A stretch of 64,000 nucleotides of DNA, from positions 1 through 64,000 of the forward strand of contig NZ_FNNS01000008.1 of the NCBI RefSeq assembly GCF_900106795.1, in the 5' to 3' direction. Below, in pieces: positions 59,861 through 64,000 of this stretch. The translations under genes were made by a program, and so were the position numbers. The DNA is from Aequorivita viscosa. GTDB lineage: Bacteria; Bacteroidota; Bacteroidia; Flavobacteriales; Flavobacteriaceae. Each line of letters opens with the position of its first letter. The first letter of the stretch is position 1. Below the pieces are notes generated by a model, which was not told where the DNA came from, did no database searches, and was given only the letters and a program-made list of their open reading frames with translations.

Positions 59861-60305
59861 TTGTTTAAATTATTTGCTTTCTATAAGTAGGCTAGATTTG
59901 CTATTAAAATATAAAGTTGACTTTAAAAGATTTTCACTAAAAATTGAAATTATTCTATGAAGAGGTTACGCTTCAAATGGGGTTTCAGTCTTAAATAATA
60001 TCGGGGTTTTAAGTGTGAAAAAAATTAATTCCAAATAATCTTCGTTTGAAACTTTACAATCTATCAAATTTATTAAATAATCCTATGATGCAAATGCTTT
60101 TAAGTTAAGTTTTAGAAAATATCACCTACTAGAGTCTACGAACTGTTTGTTTTTATTGAAATTAGTTGTTCTTACTTAAGAATAAAGCTATATGACATCC
60201 TCTTCTTTATTAAATTTTTCCTTACTTTGTAGGTATTCATTATACTAAAAGAAATAAGTTTTTCATAGTTGATGACTATCAGAACAATACAAAACATAGA
60301 CATAT
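59861..60305. other. 445-bp A/T-rich spacer between divergent operons
   Basis: No ORF or RNA gene is seen. A TTACTTTG (60232-60239), one base off a -7 box, and an inverted repeat TTCTTA-CT-TAAGAA (60169-60182) lie on the SDR side and may mark its control region. Confidence 0.45.
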
Positions 60306-61091
60306 ATGAATTTAGATTTAACCAATAAAAATGCTCTTGTATGTGGAAGCACTGCTGGCATAGGTAAGGCTACGGCAATACTTCTTGCCAGATTAGGTGC
60401 AACGATAACTTTGTTTGCCCGTGATGAATCGAAGTTAAAAGAAACTTTAATAGAACTGCCTCACGAAAAAGGTCAAAAACACAATTATTACGTTGCCGAT
60501 TTCACAAACCCACAGCAGGTAAAAGAAAAAGTTAATGTTGCAGCTTCCAACAAAACAATCCATATTTTAATCAATAACACCGGAGGGCCAAAGGGAGGAC
60601 CTATTTTTTCTGCAGCTACCGAAGAATTTGAAAAAGCATTTTCGATGCACGTTATTTGTAATCAAATCTTGGTGCAAGCAGTGGTTCCTGGTATGAAAAA
60701 TGCAGATTACGGACGAATTATTAATATTATTTCTACCTCCGTAAAACAACCTATAGATAACCTTGGAGTGAGTAATACTATACGTGGCGCGGTTGCAAGT
60801 TGGAGTAAAACCTTAGCAAATGAATTGGGACAGTACGGAATCACCGTTAATAACGTTTTACCTGGTTTTACAGCAACAGATAGACTTGAAGACATTGTTG
60901 GCAATGCAGCTAAAAGAACAAACAAAACTGAACAAGAAGCTAGCGAATTTATGAAGAACCTTGTTCCTGCAAAACGTTTTGCACAACCAGGCGAAATTGC
61001 CAGTGCCGTAGCATTTCTTGCAAGTGAAGCCGCGAGTTACATTAATGGCGTGAATCTTCCTGTAGACGGCGGACGTACTAAGAGTTTATAA
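60306..61091 (+). CDS. SDR-family oxidoreductase
   Basis: 261 residues of a classical short-chain dehydrogenase. NAD(P) loop ALVCGSTAGIGKATAILLA (TGxxxGIG-like, here with CGSTAGIG), NNTGGPKGGP, IINIISTSVK (Ser), with the final proline-rich LPVDGGRTKSL. The usual Y-x3-K catalytic pair is not evident: in the expected window the sequence reads NLGVSNTIRGAVASWSKTLA, where the Tyr position appears replaced (SNTIRGA). This is characteristic of a subgroup of SDRs adjoining ACMSD-like genes as I recall. It is first of the cluster with the amidohydrolase. Confidence 0.88.
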   Translation: MNLDLTNKNALVCGSTAGIGKATAILLARLGATITLFARDESKLKETLIELPHEKGQKHNYYVADFTNPQQVKEKVNVAASNKTIHILINNTGGPKGGPIFSAATEEFEKAFSMHVICNQILVQAVVPGMKNADYGRIINIISTSVKQPIDNLGVSNTIRGAVASWSKTLANELGQYGITVNNVLPGFTATDRLEDIVGNAAKRTNKTEQEASEFMKNLVPAKRFAQPGEIASAVAFLASEAASYINGVNLPVDGGRTKSL

Positions 61092-61187
61092 TGTCCTCAT
61101 ACCGGGAGCGATTTAAGCCTTATTACCGTTCAAAACTTTTGTAACTTTAAAAAATTAAATCAGCCACAACAATCCTAGCTTTACAAC

Positions 61188-62279
61188 ATGAATACGAAAC
61201 GAAAACTACGCATTAACGGTCACTCTCACCTTCTACCCTATCCTGAAGAAATTCCTCAGTTTATGCAGGATAAAGAAATTTTTTGGGTAGACCCAGAGCG
61301 TAAGTATATGCTTCAGAAAGATTGGAGCCGTCCCGTTACCGATTCTAGTTTCTTTTTAAATGAAAAACTTGAATGGATGGAGCGCTACAAAATAGATCAC
61401 GCTGTAGTACTAAATCTTTCACAACTCTATGGAAATGGCCTCCGTGTTGAAGAAATGAAAAAAGCACTCCGTTTTCAAAATGATTTTAACGCTAAGGTTC
61501 AACACAACCATCCTTCAAAATTCACTTGTGGTTTTGTAGTTCATCCTGGTTTTGTTCGTGGTGCATTATGGGAAATTGAACGCTGTGTAGAAGAACTTGG
61601 TCTTCAACTTTTATGTTTGCCAACGCATTATATGGACTCTATAGGCACGTGGCGCTGTATTTTTGACGAAGAAAACGAACCCATTTTTGAAATGGCTTCC
61701 AAATACAACCTCGCAGTAGAAATACATCCTTACGATGGTGAAAAATTCATCAAATTGGAAAATACCGCTTGGCGTTTTCACTTAATTTGGATGTTAGCCC
61801 AATGCGCAGATGCTTATCACTTTTTAACGTTAAATGGTTATGCCGATAAATACCCTAATATGCGAACTTGTTTCGCACACGGAGGGCAATTGGCGCAAAT
61901 AAATTTAGGAAGAAGAATACAAGGGTTTGACGGTCGCCCTGACTTATTTAAAGGTAAAACACATCCTCGAAAATCGGTTGGTCACAAAAATATTTTCTTT
62001 GACACTCTAGTTCACGATACAGGTTCGTTAGATTTGGTAATTAGAAATCAAGGCTCTAAACAAGTTCTTGTTGGTTTAGACGATCCATATCCATTAGGCG
62101 AAATGGAAAGCGCCCCGCAATCCTCTTATCCTGGAAAAATTCTCGATTTAGCGTTAGAACGCAATGTAATTAATCAAGATGAAGCTGATAAAATGTGGGA
62201 AGATAACGTTATTCAATGGCTCTGCGGAGATGATGACGAAGCTAAAAAGAAATTAAGAGCTAGGATTACAGGGGAATGA
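61188..62279 (+). CDS. ACMSD-like amidohydrolase
   Basis: 363 residues of the amidohydrolase superfamily. Metal ligands fit: HxH near the start (INGHSHLLPYP), VEIHPYDG, TCFAHGGQLAQ and the late Asp in VGLDDPYPLGEME. The blocks FAHGG, GFDGRPDL, DTLVHDTGSLDL and GLDDPYPLGE closely resemble 2-amino-3-carboxymuconate-6-semialdehyde decarboxylase, an enzyme of tryptophan/kynurenine breakdown. Other kynurenine genes (3-HAO, aldehyde dehydrogenase) are not in the window, so the substrate stays uncertain. Probably co-transcribed with the SDR gene (96-bp gap). Confidence 0.88.
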   Translation: MNTKRKLRINGHSHLLPYPEEIPQFMQDKEIFWVDPERKYMLQKDWSRPVTDSSFFLNEKLEWMERYKIDHAVVLNLSQLYGNGLRVEEMKKALRFQNDFNAKVQHNHPSKFTCGFVVHPGFVRGALWEIERCVEELGLQLLCLPTHYMDSIGTWRCIFDEENEPIFEMASKYNLAVEIHPYDGEKFIKLENTAWRFHLIWMLAQCADAYHFLTLNGYADKYPNMRTCFAHGGQLAQINLGRRIQGFDGRPDLFKGKTHPRKSVGHKNIFFDTLVHDTGSLDLVIRNQGSKQVLVGLDDPYPLGEMESAPQSSYPGKILDLALERNVINQDEADKMWEDNVIQWLCGDDDEAKKKLRARITGE

Positions 62280-62313
62280 GTTTATGAGTTTCTGAAAAAA
62301 AATATATTCCACT

Positions 62314-62349
62314 CTCAAAACTGAAAACCAAATACTTATCAACAATTTA
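62314..62349. repeat. Dispersed CTCAAAACTGAAAACC repeat, copy 2
   Basis: Nearly identical to 31023-31058. Followed by GAGTACTGCGTACTGACTAC and TGAATTACTG, a degenerate ACTG-rich tract reaching almost to the methyltransferase start. Confidence 0.75.
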
Positions 62350-62403
62350 CTCTAATTTCTGAGTACTGCGTACTGACTACTGAATTACTGAAATACTAAA
62401 AAA

Positions 62404-63048
62404 ATGGACATTCTACCCGATAAAATAAACGAATACGTTGAAAAACACTCTCAAGTTGAACCTGAGTTGCTTCAGAAGCTTAATCGTGAAACTTGGCAGA
62501 AAATGATTGCGCCGAGAATGCTAAGCGGACATTTTCAAGGGCGCGTACTAAGTATACTTTCCAAGTTAATTAAACCAAAAAACATTCTGGAAATTGGTAC
62601 CTATACGGGTTATTCAGCGCTTTGTTTGGCTGAAGGAATGCAGGAAAACGGTGAACTTCATACTATTGACATCAATGAAGAATTAGTAGATTTTCAACGT
62701 AAATATTTTGATGCTTCCATTTATGGAAAACAAATTTTTCAACATTTAGGAAATGCCTTGGAGATTATTCCCTCTCTCGATAAAACTTTCGATTTTGTGT
62801 TTATTGACGCCGACAAAAGCAATTACCCAAACTACTTCGATTTAATTCTTCCAAAATTGAATAAAGGTGCCGTAATTTTAAGCGACAATGTACTTTGGAG
62901 CGGAAAAGTAGTGGAAAAAGTTAAAGACGATGATATAGACACCAAGGCGCTGCTTCAGTATAACAAGCTCTTAAATGAACAGCCAATGTTAGAAACTGTA
63001 ATCCTCCCTATTCGCGATGGACTCAGTATTTCAAGGGTTATTGGTTAG
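62404..63048 (+). CDS. SAM-dependent O-methyltransferase (COMT type)
   Basis: 214 residues. Rossmann SAM motif ILEIGTYTGYSALCLAEGM (about 60-78), LHTIDINEELVDFQRKYF, FDFVFIDADKSNYPNYFDL (metal-ligand Asp residues) and GAVILSDNVLWSGKVV (Asp-Asn metal pair), as in catechol/caffeoyl-CoA O-methyltransferases. Such enzymes methylate catechol-type hydroxyls with a divalent metal. The physiological acceptor is unknown. Its last 18 bp overlap the convergent PAP2 gene. Confidence 0.92.
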   Translation: MDILPDKINEYVEKHSQVEPELLQKLNRETWQKMIAPRMLSGHFQGRVLSILSKLIKPKNILEIGTYTGYSALCLAEGMQENGELHTIDINEELVDFQRKYFDASIYGKQIFQHLGNALEIIPSLDKTFDFVFIDADKSNYPNYFDLILPKLNKGAVILSDNVLWSGKVVEKVKDDDIDTKALLQYNKLLNEQPMLETVILPIRDGLSISRVIG

Positions 63049-63603
63049 AAGTTCACCTTGTAAGGTCTTCTGACATATATAGTGAAATAAAAACGCAAAA
63101 CCAGTTCCCACCAAAGCGCCAACAAGAATATCGCTCGGATAGTGTACTCCCACAAAAATCCTACTTAAAACGAAAATAAGTGGCCATAGATACGAAAGGT
63201 ATATCCATTTGGTATATTTCTGTAGGGATAACACCATGAAAGTCGTTATCGAAAAACTAGACGAAGCATGACCTGAGAAGAAGCTATAACTTGTAGGTTT
63301 TTGAAGAATACGAATAAGCTCGCCTAAGGCTTCTACATTATTGGGTCGTAAACGTGCTATATAACCCTTTACTCCACTAGTGAAGAGCATTGTTACCCCT
63401 ACAGCAACCAATAAAAAGAAAATCACAATCAATCCTTTTCTGCCTCGATAGTAATAGACAATCAGGAACGCAAATAAAATAAAAAGCGGAATCCAAGTAT
63501 TAATTTGAGTTACGAAGATCCAAAACTCATCATATTTTTCTACGCCTAAACTATTCAGAAAAATAAAAATCTCTCTGTCCCAATTTTTTAAAGTTTCTAA
63601 CAT
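63031..63603 (-). CDS. PAP2-family membrane phosphatase
   Basis: 190 residues with about six transmembrane helices. The three PAP2 motifs are complete: K-x6-R-P in KGYIARLRPN, SGH in SFFSGHASSSF and S-R-x5-H-x3-D in LSRIFVGVHYPSDI. It removes phosphate from a lipid such as phosphatidylglycerophosphate, undecaprenyl diphosphate or lipid A. It starts directly after the tatA stop with no gap, so the two are co-transcribed. Confidence 0.94.
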   Translation of the reverse strand: MLETLKNWDREIFIFLNSLGVEKYDEFWIFVTQINTWIPLFILFAFLIVYYYRGRKGLIVIFFLLVAVGVTMLFTSGVKGYIARLRPNNVEALGELIRILQKPTSYSFFSGHASSSFSITTFMVLSLQKYTKWIYLSYLWPLIFVLSRIFVGVHYPSDILVGALVGTGFAFLFHYICQKTLQGELLTNNP

Positions 63604-63891
63604 TTAAAACTTCCTTTTTATGGGTCCAGTAATTTCTTCTACATCTTCTTTTACCTTGTCTATTTCTTTACGGACATCTTTAGAAATATCAATATTTTCG
63701 CCTTCCCTATCGATACCTTTCGTGATTTCTGACTTTATATCATTGGTTGCATCTTTTACTTGTCGAATAGCCTTGCCCAAACCTCGAGCAATATCTGGAA
63801 CTTTATCTGCTCCAAAAACCAAAAGAACGACAAACAGGATAAACCCTATTTCGACACCACTTATAAAAAGAAAAATTGCCTGTGAAATCAT
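63604..63891 (-). CDS. tatA: Twin-arginine translocase subunit TatA/TatE
   Basis: 95 residues. One N-terminal transmembrane helix (SGVEIGFILFVVLLVFGADKVPD) with the FG hinge, then the amphipathic helix IARGLGKAIRQVKDATND and a charged tail (KDVRKEIDKVKEDVEEI). TatA forms the pore that exports folded proteins with twin-arginine signals. Here the usual FGxxKLP appears as FGADKVPD, and an acidic residue (Glu14) sits in the membrane helix where many TatA proteins have a polar residue. It is first of a two-gene unit with PAP2. Confidence 0.93.
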   Translation of the reverse strand: MISQAIFLFISGVEIGFILFVVLLVFGADKVPDIARGLGKAIRQVKDATNDIKSEITKGIDREGENIDISKDVRKEIDKVKEDVEEITGPIKRKF

Positions 63892-63895
63892 TGTG

Positions 63896-63923
63896 CAAAT
63901 ATACTTAGCTGATACGAGTTAAA
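63896..63923 (-). promoter_or_regulatory. Promoter of tatA, giving an almost leaderless mRNA
   Basis: Minus strand TATATTTG (63903-63896) is followed by CACA and then the ATG (63891). Transcription would start at or within a base or two of the start codon. A TTT (63923-63921) stands 17 bases upstream of the box. The remaining sequence to 64000 shows nothing further. Confidence 0.65.
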
Positions 63924-64000
63924 GGTAGTGAGTTGCGAAAAAAATATTGTAGCGAACACAAGATAGGTTAGATAATTTTATTGCCATAAAAAGACAAATC

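Noticed and set aside
1-64000. Phage, insertion sequence, toxin-antitoxin or defence system.
   Set aside because: No transposase, integrase, restriction, nuclease-effector or phage structural protein is recognisable on either strand.

Overview
The window reads as a chromosomal segment of a marine-type member of the Flavobacteriaceae (Bacteroidota). The base composition is AT-rich. Promoters follow the Bacteroidota pattern TTG-N19/20-TAnnTTTG rather than sigma-70 boxes. Several secreted proteins end in type IX secretion (T9SS) sorting domains, and many families (DUF5686, DUF3822, TPR-HTH regulators with a membrane segment, split transketolase, KdsB joined to an iron alcohol dehydrogenase) are typical of this group. 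A genus cannot be fixed from the sequence alone. The PETase-like T9SS esterase resembles enzymes reported from Aequorivita, but that is only a hint.

Layout. 1-849: the leader and four tandem promoters of an rRNA operon that runs leftward out of the window, then the thrS promoter. 850-4223: thrS-infC-rpmI-rplT translation operon, with infC probably starting at an AUA codon. 4333-9052: OmpA-like protein, secreted amidotransferase-like protein, outer-membrane barrel, replicative helicase DnaB. 9221-13327: accA, then a leftward tgt-LptF/G-EamA operon. 13683-15608: two-gene transketolase. 15745-18192: FKBP-type lipoprotein, S4 RNA-binding protein, phosphoribosyltransferase, shikimate kinase. 18428: tRNA-Lys, followed by a gene-poor, repeat-rich stretch and a DUF5996 gene with an in-frame stop. 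20809-26367: two T9SS exoproteins and a TPR/HTH regulator, with phased GTGACA repeats in front of the exoprotein genes. 26633-34622: UbiB-like kinase, DUF5686 protein, exonuclease III, and a MoxR/chelatase-type ATPase with a VWA partner. 34716-41772: lipid and envelope genes (App1 phosphatase, lipid kinase, hydrolase-OsmC fusion, Cu/Zn superoxide dismutase, acyltransferase, KdsB fused to a KdnB-like oxidase). 41950-49271: RecD-like helicase, DUF3822-rsmD, RNase P RNA carrying palindromic repeats, dnaX, miaE. 49417-50724: a ClC chloride channel gene with two in-frame stops. 50832-55504: membrane genes and two T9SS-secreted hydrolases, one of them PETase-like. 56360-59860: polyphosphate operon sixA-ppk1-ppx. 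60306-63891: SDR, ACMSD-like amidohydrolase, O-methyltransferase, PAP2 phosphatase, tatA.

Most of the window is housekeeping and envelope biology. No phage, IS element, CRISPR array, toxin-antitoxin or defence island is visible. The most notable features are the PETase-like esterase, the KdsB-KdnB fusion (pointing to 8-amino-Kdo in the lipopolysaccharide), a RNase P RNA whose variable helices contain copies of a dispersed palindromic repeat, the four-promoter rRNA array, genes broken only by in-frame stop codons, and phased direct repeats upstream of a T9SS operon.
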